Positions 36,125 through 47,797 of a DNA stretch of 64,000 nucleotides are shown piece after piece. Numbering within the stretch: position 1 is the first letter of the stretch; each line of letters starts with the position of its first letter. The translations under genes and the position numbers were made by a program. Below the pieces are notes generated by a model that saw nothing but the letters and a program-made list of their open reading frames with translations, searched no databases and was not told where the DNA came from. This stretch comes from Moniliella sp. 'wahieum' (lineage: Eukaryota; Basidiomycota; Moniliellomycetes; Moniliellales; Moniliellaceae): the NCBI GenBank assembly GCA_003971905.1, contig RSEE01000026.1:62001-126000 (forward strand), in the 5' to 3' direction.

Positions 36125-39100
36125 TTAACTCACTGTCTCCGTCTCCACCTCTGAGCGCTCCACAAAGCCGAGGTGGAACATAAAGTATTCCAGCACCTTG
36201 TCCAGGTGCTGGCACTCCTCCACCTGAACCCGGCGAGCTTTGCGTTTCTCTCGTAAGCAGTTTCACAAACGAACAACCTCTTCCAGTGCATCAATTGGCC
36301 TGAGCCGAAGGTGTGGCCAGCTCATTGTCCAGCACCCCAAGGAGGGGCTGTGCCCAGGTACCTCATGCTCCTTCAAGGCCTCTTCCGACGAGGGGCTAGG
36401 CACGATTGAGGCAGCCGCTGAAGCGGCCCAGCGCGCCCCTCACCTGGCGCAAGGAAGGTACGCCCGCTGAGAGAAGCTGGCTCGAGTCTGCTTTTCCTGC
36501 TCGGTGCCGCAGCAAGCGCTTCATTTTCGGTCTTGAGAACGGCACGCTGCCACTTTGCCAGTCACGCGCGCGCTTCTCATCGGCTTCAACGGAAGCAAGA
36601 CGATACTGAATGTGTTGATCATCTTAAAGATCCAGTACGGCCAGTTGACCATCTGCCACCTCGGCTCCTGCTCCAACACAAACTTTTCTTGTGCCCACAC
36701 TTGTGCCTCGGGCGAGGGGAGAGCGAGGGCTCATCCGTGTGCTCGCCTGGTATCTGCCCTGCCTTGGCCTCCTTTACTCCATTGAGCGGCTTAGCTTCAT
36801 CCGTCTCGGTTGGATCGGGTGACGGTTGCGCAACGCTGCGATCCTGCACGTCGCCTTCGACAGACTCGGGGCGGACTGGCTTGCCTCATTAGGCTCATCA
36901 GTCTTGGTTGGATCCGGCTTGGCCGTGAGCTCCGCAACGGTTGTAGCGTGGGGGAATGGTTTGCCGTAAATGTAAAGTCCCCACGCCCAACGGCCCTCGG
37001 TATTCTTGGGCATCGATTCGACATACTCGGCCAAATGCCAGTACTCACGACCATCAACGTCGGTGCCGAGCGGGCCTGAGCGCATTTTGGTTCGGTTGAG
37101 GCGATTGTAGAGTTGCACTTTGCGTTGTAGTAAGCTCCAGGCAAAGTTGCGCTGCTCGCGGGATTTCTGGAGTGAAACAAGTCAGAAAAAACATGAAAAG
37201 GGAAAGGAAGAAGGAAAGTGGGTGAGTAGAGTAGACGTACTTTGCGCCCCAGCTCCTCAATATACCGCTGAACCGTCTCACTGTCCAACTTTTCATTCAA
37301 TGCCTGCATGCGCTCCTTGTGCTCCGTCTTGATCCGGTTAATGTCCGCGCGGGCCTCTCGCTCCGACGCAGAGACACTGCTCCATCCCTCGATCAGATCC
37401 GTGCGCACGGCACTGGTGCGAGGAACGAAATTGTTGATCAACGCACCGAGAATGGCGACGCGTTGCTCGAAAGGGGGGCGGGCACGGGTGCAGATGGGGG
37501 AGGGGTAGGCGTCACATGATTTGCGCGGATTCAGAAGAAAGCTCTGATTCAGCCGGCCCTTCCTGACCGGGAGCGAGAGGCACATGGGCGCTGCTGGGCA
37601 GAGCCGAGGCCTGGCGGGAAGCTGGCACCGAAACAGACGGGACGCGGGAAGCTGGCACCGAAACAGACGGGACGCGGGAAGCCACTCCCGATTGAGGTTG
37701 GCCCCGTTGAGTGCGTCCGGAGCGTCTCAGCTCCGTCTGGTCAGCAGTCGAGGGACTTTCTTTGCTGTTCCATGAAGCACGACCACGGCGAGTCTGAGAG
37801 ACAATTGACTCTGATCGAGTGGCTTCATCCTCACCCTCACCCTTGCTTGCATCTGGGGACTGGACACCATCGTAGTCCATGTCGTCCTCGCCATCCTCTT
37901 TGTCGTCCTCGTCATCCCCTTCCAAGTCATCTTCGCTGTGGATCGACGCCTCGCGCAAGCTCTTGCGAGGGATATAAACGTTGTTGAGCTTGGCCCGGCC
38001 CGCACGAGTAAGGACCCGTCTGCTCGTGCCTGGTGCTAGAGCTAAGTCGGACGCAGGTGTAGATACCTGTTCATCGGGCTCTTCGATAAAGTGGTGCTCA
38101 ATGTCAGGAAGGTCCTCGATCGTCACCCGCTCCGCCTCGAGCCACGCTCGTGCTGCTTCCCATGCCTCGCCACGCGTCGATGCGTCGGGCGCGTGGTGTA
38201 GCATTCGGACCGCACGCACCAGGGGCATGACACCCTGCATTGTACCATGGAACGTCGGCTTGGCACTAATTTGGAGCGACTTGATCGTTGTGCCTGCGAG
38301 ACAAGCTGTCACCGCTCCGAGAATCAAGTTGAGCATACGCGGATCCCAGTCATCGAATCTGTCGAGTCGCCGGAGAATCGTGGCGGGGGTGGCGACAGCA
38401 TCAAAACGAACGAGAGCCTCGTAAATCCACATTCGAGCGAACAGATTGGCCGCGGGCAAGGATGTTCCTACAACCTCAGTAAGAGGCGCCTCCGCCAAGT
38501 CCGGCGGAGTAACAACAGGCTTGGGGCGAATGTTGAGGTTGTCCTTGGCGGCCGATTTTCTGCCTTTGGCCGGAGTAATTGCCTTCGTGGGCGTCCCCTT
38601 GGCTCCTTTAGTAGGAGTCGCGTTAGCATCCTTGGTGGGCGTAACCTTAGCCTTCACTTTATCCGAAGCTTTCTTGTTCGCCTTGGTCGTCTGTAGACTT
38701 GGCGGCCGTCTTGCTCTTAGCGGCAGAGGACTTCGCCTTGGTCGTTGTGGATTTGACCCCTTTACCAGCGGTTGTTTTTTAGTCTTGGCCGATGCCTTCT
38801 TGGGTGCGGTTTTGGCCTTAGAGACGACATCGGTTTTCCTCGATTTTCCTTGGGTGCTGGTGGGGACGATGGTGGCTCCGAGCCAGAGGAGGTTTCCATG
38901 TCTTGTTCATTGACATCCATCAGATGGTCATCCTCACTTTCGCTTTGGTCGAAACTCTCCTTTGCAGATTTGGAAATCGATTTGCGCTTGGGCGCCACCA
39001 TTTTCTTCGGGATCTTGGCCGCCAGGGCCCTCATCCGAGCTGGTTGAAGTCTCCTCATCCGAGCTCATCGAAACGTCCTCATCCAAGTTGATCGAAGCGT

Positions 39101-40089
39101 CCCCATCCAAGTTGATTGAAGCCTCCTCATCCGAGCTAATCAAATCCTGGCATAAGCTTTGGCCTTGACTTGGGCCTGGCTCTGGGCTTGACTGGTTTGG
39201 TCTGCTTGGCAGACTTGGACGTACCCGACTGAGGCTTCGGCTTCTTAGGCTTAGCCTTAGTCTTGGGCTTAGCTTTTCCTTTAGCAGTTTGCTTGCCATT
39301 GCGGACGGGGGTATCCGGCAGGGTTTCCTCCGCTTCAGCATCCTCCCCGTCCGCATAGTTATGAGCATGGGAATGGAGATCGTGTATGTTGTCCGTAGGC
39401 GTCAAAGGAGGCGCCGCCAATGGAGGCATGCCGCGATGGTTGCGACAGACCGAACAGTCGCATGTCCCAGTGCACCGTGGCAAGCAAACAAATACCCAGC
39501 CTCGGACGCCGAGCACATCTGGCTCGGATCCAGCCCAAGCTGAACCTTGTTCGGATCCCCCGCCGACGGTCCCGGCCGCGCGTGACAATCGCATCGCGCG
39601 AAAGACCATAGTAGGTTTGAGCGCATAGTCGCAATACCGCAACCGACAGCGCTGGTGGTTATCGCGTACAACCGTGCACTGTAGCATTGGTCGACCACAG
39701 AATCGGCGGTGCTGGTGACAGTGACCCAGATGACCAGAGGGAGAAGCGGGACTAGTCAGTCCTTCCCCCCGCTCCCCCTCCACCGGTGGGAGCGGGCTGG
39801 CGGCCATGACGCGGGCTTGGTGGGTACGCGCACGGCTGTACGCGGCACGGCCCTTGGCGGTGGAGAGGCGGCCGCTCATGCGGCGGATCGTGCCGGTTGA
39901 CGAGTCGGGCTCGACCGACTGATCGGCCAGGGGGTTCGAAGTGGGTTTGGGCTTCTTGAGGACAGCAGAAGAAGGGGAAGGGGAAGTGGTGGGTCCGCTC
40001 TTGCGCTTTGCTCTCGCGCCGGAACGGGGGGTCGAGGAGGGCGCGCTGCCTAACGGGGACAATGGGGAGAGGGACGTGTCCGTTTCCAT
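36125..40089 (-). CDS. chromatin protein: CDCA7-type 4CXXC zinc finger, DDT-like and WHIM-like parts
   Basis: The ATG at 40089 starts a basic, Ser/Pro-rich leader. A 4CXXC_R1 zinc finger (39440-39740) follows: CHQHRRFC, MLQCTVVRDNHQRCRLRYCDY, then CPRCTGTCDCSVCRNHRG in slightly broken form. The linker is basic (GKAKPKTKAKPKK) and then acidic (SSDEE repeats). A DDT-like helix bundle lies at about 38250-38470 (FARMWIYEALVRFDAVAT, ILRRLDRFDDWD). After an acidic stretch and a 30-bp repeat come a WHIM-like part (FEQRVAILGALINNFV, RTDLIEGW) and, past an intron at 37167-37240, LYNRLNRTKMRSGPLGTD and GREYWHLAEY. The C-terminus is helical (ECQHLDKVLEYFMFHLGFVE), with its stop at 36125. The related CDCA7 partners an SNF2-type remodeller in DNA methylation; that role is inferred. 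Several frame changes occur. Confidence 0.8.
37616..37682 (-). repeat. 30-bp perfect coding repeat
   Basis: Two identical 30-bp units plus the start of a third. On the minus strand they encode the 10-residue unit ASRVPSVSVP twice. The identity of the copies at the DNA level points to recent duplication. Confidence 0.9.
39040..39150 (-). repeat. 27-bp imperfect acidic coding repeat
   Basis: About four related units encoding Ser/Asp/Glu-rich peptides (SSDEEAS, NLDGDAS, NLDEDVS, SSDEETS). The motifs resemble casein kinase 2 sites. Confidence 0.75.
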
Positions 40090-40951
40090 AGCAAGGTGGG
40101 GGCGCGGGCAAAAGGGGATGGTGGGTGGCGGTGGAGGAGAAGGGTGAGGGGAAGGGCAAGGGAAGAGGGTTGAGGCGACGCCGTGTGCGGAGGCAAATAA
40201 GGTGAACGCCTATTGCGCACGAATAGGAGCGGGCAACACTTGGGGCTGCCAGACCACAGGAGCGGGGGGCGAGGACTGGGCTGCTGACGGCAAGCCCGGC
40301 TTTGTCAGCGGACGGTGGGGTGGCAGGGGAATGCAGTGGAGACGGCGGCGGCAGGCAGCGGCGGCGGAGGCAGAGGCAGACACGCAGGATGCCGGGCGGG
40401 ACACAGCACGCAGCACACAGCACACAGCACGCAGCACACAGCACACGCACGCAGCACACGACAATGGCAGCAATGTGCGGCGCAGATGCGGTGGCGAGGG
40501 TGATGGAGGTGCAAAGGCAAGCGATGCTGGCGGGGCGCGCGTGAATTTTCACCTTGTCCCATCGCATCGGAGAGAGGACAAACGGCACGGGGTCAGCCAG
40601 GTTGTGTGCGCCGAATCGGCCAACGTGTACGCCGCCTCATCCGCCTTTGCATCGGCTTTGCTTCCGCCATGGTCTGCGAACTATCGACCCCCCATCCCCG
40701 CGCCCCCTCCCGGATTTGCACTCTAAGGATTGCTCCTGCGCTCCCAGCGTTCCTGCTTCGTATTGGTGGATCCACAGGGCGCACCCGAATGCGCCCCCCA
40801 TGCTTTATCATTCGGATCCTATCATGCGTTTGTTGGAGGCTCTCCGCTTGCTATATTCCGCTTTTTGGTGACTACGTCGATGGAGCCCCGAATGTAGCAG
40901 ATTTGGTGCAGGACACGATCAGCATCCGGCCAACCCATCCTTCGTAACGAG
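40090..40951. other. intergenic, promoter side of the 4CXXC gene
   Basis: It holds the CACAGCA-type microsatellite at about 40404-40462. No gene is supported. Confidence 0.45.
40404..40462. repeat. 7-bp microsatellite (CACAGCA / CACGCAG)
   Basis: About eight imperfect copies of a CACAGCA or CACGCAG unit. Confidence 0.8.
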
Positions 40952-40957
40952 AGCGGA

Positions 40958-41560
40958 TTACATGCGTCGCGCCGAGAAGGGTCTGGGGGCATCGGTACCC
41001 CCCAACAGCCACTGTGCCAAAGGCAAAAGAGCATGTGTGCTTGTAGAAAACACAACGAGAACGGTCTTTTCTTGCTCAGGTGTTGGTCCAGCTGAGATGA
41101 TTCCGTTATAGACACCAAACGCGGGTGCCCCCTTGTGGAGAGATGCTGTGGGCAATGGTGTTGCCCTCGCCATACCAACCGGAGCCCGTCGGGGTGGAGT
41201 TGGTTGGGGAGGACGAGGGTCAGAAGGAAAACCTGAATCGACGCGTCCCGCAAAAACGCGTTTTTTGCATTTGAAATGTTGTCAGATGTGGTACCTTAAA
41301 CGTAGCCTGCCTCCATACGTTCCGCTGTGGCGCCGAACGCCAGCGCAGTCTCTGGCAGGCCAACTGCTGTTTTTTTTACGACAAAGATGCCCATCCCTGC
41401 CCGTCGCCATGGTTGCGGGCGGGTGGAGCGAAGAGGACAGCAGGGGGACAAACATGGAGGAGAGGGAAAGGGTGCACGTTTAGCCTGCATGATGATCTTA
41501 ACCGACCGGGTGCCTGAGCCAGGGCAGCGGCGTATAAGTGGGCACAACTTTGACAAGCGG
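40958..41560 (-). CDS. possible small gene of unknown family
   Basis: Two minus-strand peptides of ordinary composition lie in order: GMGIFVVKKTAVGLPETALA with FGATAERMEAGYV (about 41296-41410), and MARATPLPTASLHKGAPAFG, VYNGIISAGPTPEQEKTVLV, VFSTSTHALLPLAQWLLGGT (40958-41173). A splice or frame change between them is needed. I recognise no domain. The second peptide looks protein-like and lacks low complexity, which is the main reason to list it. Confidence 0.3.
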
Positions 41561-42350
41561 CGGAATACCCGCTTCTCAGCTCTCTTTCGTTCTCATCCCA
41601 AGCCATCCAGGGGCATCCACCACCTGTACCTAACTGGGGTATCTTACTGGAGGACAGGGGACACGACGACCGCAGAAATCTAGGACGATAAGGCCTAAGG
41701 ACACATTTAAACAAGCAAAGCTCATACCTCAGAGCGCAGCAACATCATGCATCGCAACCGTCAGTCTTTTCAGTAGCGAAGAGTGAAGCTTGAAGCACAC
41801 CACTGCCTTAGTGTCTGAGCATCGATAAGAAAACACATGCACATCAGCAACAACGAACAAGAAGAAGACAATATGCACTGCAGCCAATCCAACAAAACAT
41901 TGCACGAGTCCGACAAATCGACAACCCAGGATAAGACGCGAGATTAAGATTCAAAGCAAAGTCGAACGATCTCTAACAAAGTTGGACAAGATGGAGGTGT
42001 AGGTGTGTGGATGCAAATGGAAAGAGAAGATCAAGAAGCTCACAAAGAGGGAAAGAGTTGGGAAGGGGGAGGGGGGGGGGGTAGAGGCAGTAGATGCGAA
42101 GGATCATCTTGAAAGAGGGTCCGACGAGGAGCTTGGTGGAGGTCGGGTATGGTGGTAGGAATCGAGGCAAATGGGGGCAGTACCGTTCAACTGGGTGAGT
42201 CCGACGGGTGTACCATGTGCGCTGTTTTGAAAGTCGGTTTCGGGATGGGCAGAGAGACCATGACTATATGGGCAGAGAGATCATGTGAGGTGAGGTGGGA
42301 AGCCGTAGGCGGGCGATCCAGTGCCGAATCTGCTTGAAGCGTCACATCCC
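41561..42350. other. intergenic, 3' side of the GH79 gene
   Basis: No gene is supported. A CTTGAAG-type repeat is near 41787. The stretch just before 42351 is probably the GH79 3' untranslated region and includes a G run at 42065-42081. Confidence 0.4.
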
Positions 42351-44339
42351 TCAGTCCTCTCCTCCATGCAACTTGGAGTGCATGCCACTGGCTGCACCGC
42401 CGTTGCGCCTCCTTCGGCGGCAAAGGCAGAAGACGAGCAACCCAGCGACAGCCAAGATGGCCAACACACCACATGGTACCGCCACGGCAATCGCGATGAT
42501 TGCGCCAGTTGTCAATCCATGGTGTTTGCTGGAGACGTGGGTCGAACTAAACGTCGCCGCGGGACCGCCTTGGGAGCCAGTTGGATTGGCATCGGGCCCT
42601 TCGCCCGTCTGACTCAGCGCGGCACAGTTGTTCTGATTGACGCTGGTGTTGGACCCGAGCTGGGACCCAATGTTGGCCACCACCGCCGTTCCGTCCGGCA
42701 CGGTAATTGTCACGGCACCACTCGAATTGGCCGTGACGCTGTCAACAGTGTTGTTGGCCACAGGTTGGGGCTTGCCATCTGAGCGCGTCTCGAACGACAC
42801 GCCATTCCACGTCGTATTCGTCGTGGCATCTGTGCCTGCCGCCGTGAGGTGAGAAAGGTAAAATGTCTTGCCAGCCAGGGAAGGCAGAGAGAAGGTGAAG
42901 CTGACACTGTTGCCTGTGGGGTTGGTTTGGTTGCTCGTTTGCGAGTTGATTAGAACCAAGCCAGTGAGGGAGTTGCCTGCGTAAATAGAGTAGGCGACCA
43001 GGCGACCAGTGTAGCCAGCGGGGCACCGTGCCCATGGAAATCGAAGCGACTCGGGTGTTGCACTGGGCGCCGATAACTTGGGCAATTGCAGCATAGGCAT
43101 AGTAAGACGAGCGCACATGCGGCTGAACCCCGTTGGCATAGATAGGTTGCCAGGGGGAAGAATAGGAGGTTTGGGTCATATGTATCTGCACCGAGTTCAT
43201 CTGCACCGTAGCGGCATAGAGGAAGAAGTTGAAGGTCCACAGCGTGTTGGCAAACGTGTCCGAGATACCTTGAATTCCCTCGGGTCCGATGGAGCCCATC
43301 TCACGGAGGTAGTAAGGGCGACCGATCTGCTGGGCCTGCTGCGCTTGACCGATCCACTCGGTAAGTTGATTTTGGGTATTCTGAAAGTCAAGCAGCCAAT
43401 CGACCGTGATGGGGAAGTTGGAGACGCCAATGTAATACTGCATGTACATAGATCATCTGTCAGACCCAGATTGGCACGAACGGCGCTCGGTCGATCAGGA
43501 AGCAAAACGTACAAGATAGTTGTGTTGGTTGGCACCAGCCACGTAGATGCCGTTGCCCGTGGCAACGCCATTGGTGTCCTGTACCAAGTTCGAAATGCGG
43601 TAGGGATGACCGTTCTTGTCCGCCGTAGTGGCCGTGACCGCAGCTTCAAAGAAATTGGAGGACTTATTGCGCGGAGCAAGGACCTGCGTGTGGATCGCCT
43701 GGACACGGGCAATCCACTCTGCCCCATAGTTTTGCTCGGTGTAGCCAGCGGGGCGGTACTGGTTGGTGACGTACAAGTCCGGTTCGTTGCCCACCTCAAA
43801 ACCGGCAATGTTGACATTGTGCAGATTGTCCAACACGGCCGCGGCCTGCTCTACAATGCGCGGGATGGCATCGGATCCATTGTAGGCCAAGTTGAGGCCG
43901 AATGTGATGGGGGTGCCGGCGGGCAACCGGTCAACGCGGCCAAGAGACCATTACCGTAGTACCAGCGTGACGTCGTACTTCCACTGGCGTTGGTCTGAAG
44001 CGTGACGGAGGTGGAGCCACGTCGTCATAGAGCATGTTATCGCCAGTGTTGCCGCCGAGACGCAGATGCGGGGGGACGCCGGTGTATGCGCCGAGGTTGC
44101 TGAGGAGCTGGTATGTAGAGGGTTGACCGTGTTGGTGCCCGTGAAGGCAAGCACGTTGCTTGGTTCGATGCCCACACCGGCAAAGGAGGGGAGGAGCGTC
44201 TGGGACAGGGTGGAGCCAGCGTTGCTGGCATTGAGGGCGGGCGAGAGGCTGACACTGGAGGTGGTGGCGAGGGCGGGGGTGGAGGAGGCAGCGGCGAGGC
44301 CAGGGCCAGGGCGGTAGCAGCACGCCGCCAGGGACCCAT
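42351..44339 (-). CDS. membrane-anchored GH79 glycoside hydrolase
   Basis: GH79 enzymes are retaining hydrolases such as fungal beta-glucuronidases. The ATG at 44339 starts a short signal peptide (MGPWRRAATALALAS). Family segments follow in order: SFAGVGIEPSNVLAFTGTNT, LGAYTGVPPHLRLGGNTGDN, TPITFGLNLAYNG, then FEVGNEPDLYV (acid/base Glu, about 43780), and after an intron (43438-43512) QYYIGVSNFPITVDW and YLREMGSIGPEG (nucleophile Glu, about 43300). A beta-rich C-terminal domain with many sequons leads to a Ser/Thr stalk, a transmembrane helix (AIIAIAVAVPCGVLAILAVA, about 42440-42500) and an Arg-rich cytosolic tail (CLCRRRRRN). The frame changes a few times. The product probably sits in the plasma membrane with its enzyme domain outside, acting on glucuronic-acid glycans of wall or matrix. 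Confidence 0.85.
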
Positions 44340-45038
44340 GGCGAACAGAGAAGGGGGGGTGGAGGCAAGGAAGAGAGCGGCAGCGCAGCGCCAAAGCGGA
44401 GGGGGCGCCAGCGGGCGTGGGCGGTGGGGCTCAGCGTGCGCAGGCTGGAAGGCGCAGGAGGGGCGCATAGCTGCCACGGGTAGACACGCTGGGGCTCCGC
44501 CTGAGCAAGCATTCGCGTACTCGTGCTCGGCGCAGCGCGCAACTCGGGCTGAGTACTCAGACTGAGTCCTGGGTCTCAGGCCTGGGCCTCCGACTCAGAT
44601 GCGACACACACACGCGCCCCGCGCACTCGCGTAAGTCCAACATTCAACACTCGCACCGCGCCAGCACACCGCACCGCCCACGTCACGTGCCGCCGGCGCA
44701 TCCCACGCAGATCAGACGATCAGGAACTGCGGGCCAGCAGAACGGTCCCGTCCATGGAGCTCCGCCACGCATCCGAGTGCCAGCCACGGAGCCGCCATCA
44801 CCGCATCCATCCATCACATGTCACACAGCCACGTCGGCCACCCTCAATTTAACATCAAATTTCAAATGCACGTACGGGACACGCTGTGATGCCTGTGATT
44901 TCGTGTACGTGATCGAATCGCTCCCTGCCAAAAACGCCTCAAGACCATCCTGCCACGATGAGAAAAGTATGGATCGCTGCCACAGCCCTCTCAGACCTTA
45001 GATCTCTTAGATCTTATCAGCCTCCTGCCCCCTCCGAT
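44340..45038. other. intergenic
   Basis: No gene is supported. An imperfect palindrome (GAGTACTCAGACTGAGTCC) lies near 44550, and TAGATCT-type repeats lie at 44999-45018. Confidence 0.4.
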
Positions 45039-47797
45039 TTAGTTCACCCGCGCAATCTGCTGGAGCGCGTGCTGGTAGGTCTCCAGCCGGGCACGCGCCT
45101 CGACGCGCGCCACTACTGCCGCTTCATCTCCTCCAGCAAGCGGCCCAACGAGGCCGGATGGAGGAGTGGCACCTCTCGCTCTGGCGAAGCGCAGTACAGC
45201 GCCTGCACCAACCGGGTCTCCATCGCCTCTGTGGCCGCGTGGACAAGAAGGTGCATATGGCCTTGGGCACCGTGTCCTCCACCACCTCCCGTGCCAGGGC
45301 TAGGTAAGCCAAGACTAACGCGCGCACCAACTCTTCCTTCGACCTAGGCTGCACCTTCTCCGCTTGGGCTGGCACGCTTTCGACTCGATTGAACCTTGGG
45401 GTGGAGCAGGGCCAGGGGAGGACGAGCGTGCTTCGTCCTGCACCGAGGACGGCCGATGCCGGTCCTCGCTGCCCCCAAGAAGCGAGAGAAAAATCCTTCG
45501 GACGGGGGGGCGGGAGCAGCTGCGGAGCGGACCCAGCTGGAGGCGGAAGAATCACCGTCGGCACGGCGCCCACTGTCGCCCCGCGGTGATGACCGGACAC
45601 AGGAGGGGTGGGAGGAGAGGAGAGACTCTGGGTGCTGGACCGTGTTCGTGCCTTGGTAGGCGTCGGCGGCTTGGCAGGCGGAGTGGGCGTGGGCGTTCGC
45701 CTCCATCGGAAGGCACCGATCAGAGGGGACATGGGATCGTAGGCACGGTTTGGGCACGGGAAAGGGGAGGGTGACCTTCTTCCTCCTGTACAGAAGGGCG
45801 GGGGCGTCATGGTCGGGCTGCGGTTTGTGGTGTGGGTAAGGTTGGGTTTGGACGCGGGCTTAACAGGCGGGGGCGAAGGAGGATGAAAAATCGCTTCTCT
45901 CGCGCGAACGAAAGCAGGATGGTCAACCTTGATGTATGCGGAATGGAGGTCGACGAGGTTCCTAATGTACTCGGCTGTAGGCCCTCGCCGTTCTGTCAGC
46001 ATTAGGTCAACGCGATCCGTTAGCGCGGTGCGTAGATGAGGGAAGCGAGCAAGCTCCTGGGACACGGGGGTTAGTACGTTTTTTTTTGCTCATGTGCGGG
46101 GGGTATTTAGCGGAATGACGTACGGGTCGAGCCGAGACGTGAGCAATGCGGACCAATTCCTCAAACACACTTTCCACACATTGTTGAGCCGGGAAGTGGA
46201 GGCGATGCAGTTGTGGCTTGACGAGCAATTGAATGCTTGGTCAGGGACAAAAGCCCCGGTCTTGGACCGGCAGCGTTACGCAAGGCGGTACGAATGGTCT
46301 GGGTGGATAGCCCCGACGCTTCGTCCCACTCAGGATCGGGGTTGCCAGGAGGCAGCAGCTCGTCGCACTGCTGAAGATGTGGGGAAGGAATGGTATCAAG
46401 AAGAGCTTGGTGGAAAGAGTCGACAAAAGTACGATAGATCCTGGCCCCGCCTTCCCCCTCAATGCAGGCCACCACATCCGAAGCAAACTGGGTTGTGAGA
46501 GAGAGCACCAGCTGCGCTGCCTCTGATCCGATTGGGGATGAGGCACTCACCCTTGTGGGGCCTATAACAGAGGCAGTTGCCCCGGAAGGAGTAAGAGAAG
46601 GGGCAATGGATAAAGAAGGTGAATGGGGTGGGGACGCTTTCCCCACCTTAGCATTGTCCCAGTCTGATCCAACCAGTGTCCTCTCTTCTTCATCCTGCGT
46701 GCGCGGCCGTCGAAACGTGTCAACAGGCAGACACGGGGGAGGGGGCATCCGCCCAAGTTGGTGCTGCGTCTGAGCTATCAACGCGCTCAATCGCGCTGTC
46801 AATGCTGGGACCCGACATTGAAAGCGGTTCAGCAAAGTCCGAGCCACTGCATCCACCAACGCAGCTCCGCCGCACCTCTGCCCAGCCAAGAATGGAGAAA
46901 AGGAGACAGAATGCTGTTGCCACGTAGCCAGTCGGGGAAGCGCCCTAGATTCGAACCCACCCGCTTGCGCGATGGGGAGGTAGGTGATACCGTTCTTAAA
47001 GGGGGAACTGGGGCGCCCCAGGAACGGAAGGTTGTATCTCCCTGCAGACGACATGCAAAGGGGATCACTCCAATCGTTCTGTCCCCCTTTGGGTCCACTT
47101 CGAGGGCCAACTGGACGGCGGGACTAGTCTCTGCCCGCTCCCACGGGATAAAACAACGCAGAGAACTGCATCCGGCTCCGAAGCGTACGACAAGGCCAAA
47201 GAACGACGAGCTTGCGCCAACCAGATCTTCAGGAGACACCTTGCTTTCAACGTTGCCGGACGCGACAGTCGTAGCTGGAGAGAAGAGGGCCTGCTCGTCC
47301 GGAACCATTAGGGCAGGGAGCTCGACCAGCTGCAGATGGGCAAGTCGGGGGCGCATAAGGTGAGGCAGCTAGACGGGTCACCTTCCTGTGGAGGATGCGA
47401 GCGCTCCGCCTTGATGCGCGCCCACACTTGGTCTGGCTCCATCGAGTCGAAGCCAGATAAGGACAGACGCGGAGCCATGGACGTATCTTCAGATGGTGCA
47501 AGCGAACCAGCAGAGGACGAGCAGTTGCATCTTCCGACCAAAATGGTGTTGCGGCAAGCGATGAAAACCATACATGGTGGGCATTTGAGGAGATACCAGG
47601 GGTAAGTGGGCTGCCCCCGAGAGCATGTAGCACGTGCGCCGTGCTTGTTGCTGCCCCTGGGCCGGCAAGGAGCACACATTGAGGCAGACCGGGGAGCGGT
47701 AGATTGCAGCGGCGCAGGCGGTGTGGATGCGCTCACATGCCGAAGGGAGCTTTCTCGCTGGCGGTCGCGACCAGGCACTAAGGAGAGTTGTTCCATG
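45039..47797 (-). CDS. dynamin-related GTPase, Vps1/Dnm1 class
   Basis: Dynamins assemble on membranes and use GTP to cut vesicles or organelles. The ATG near 47797 starts MEQLSLV, the strand before the P-loop. Recognisable parts are LCAPDLPHLQLVELPAL (switch II region, usually DLPG), LALEVDPKGDRTIGVI (before the guanine-specificity motif), the stalk (LTTQFASDVVACIEG, GGARIYRTFVDSFHQALLD, STQTIRTALRNAAGPRPGLL, LHRLHFPAQQCVESVFEELV), then after an intron (46057-46123, with a TACTAAC branch site) FPHLRTALTDRVDLMLTE and LVDLHSAYIKVDHPAFV. A Pro-rich variable stretch leads to the GTPase effector domain (EELVRALVLAYLALAREVVE, LETYQHALQQIARVN; stop 45039). The frame changes often. The expected GxxxxGKS reads GRDRQRES, so activity is doubtful unless the sequence is wrong there. 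Confidence 0.8.
46057..46123 (-). other. intron of the dynamin gene
   Basis: On the minus strand it runs GTACGT...GTACTAAC...CCCAG (67 nt). The branch-site match is perfect, and the flanking stalk peptides join in the family order. Confidence 0.8.
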
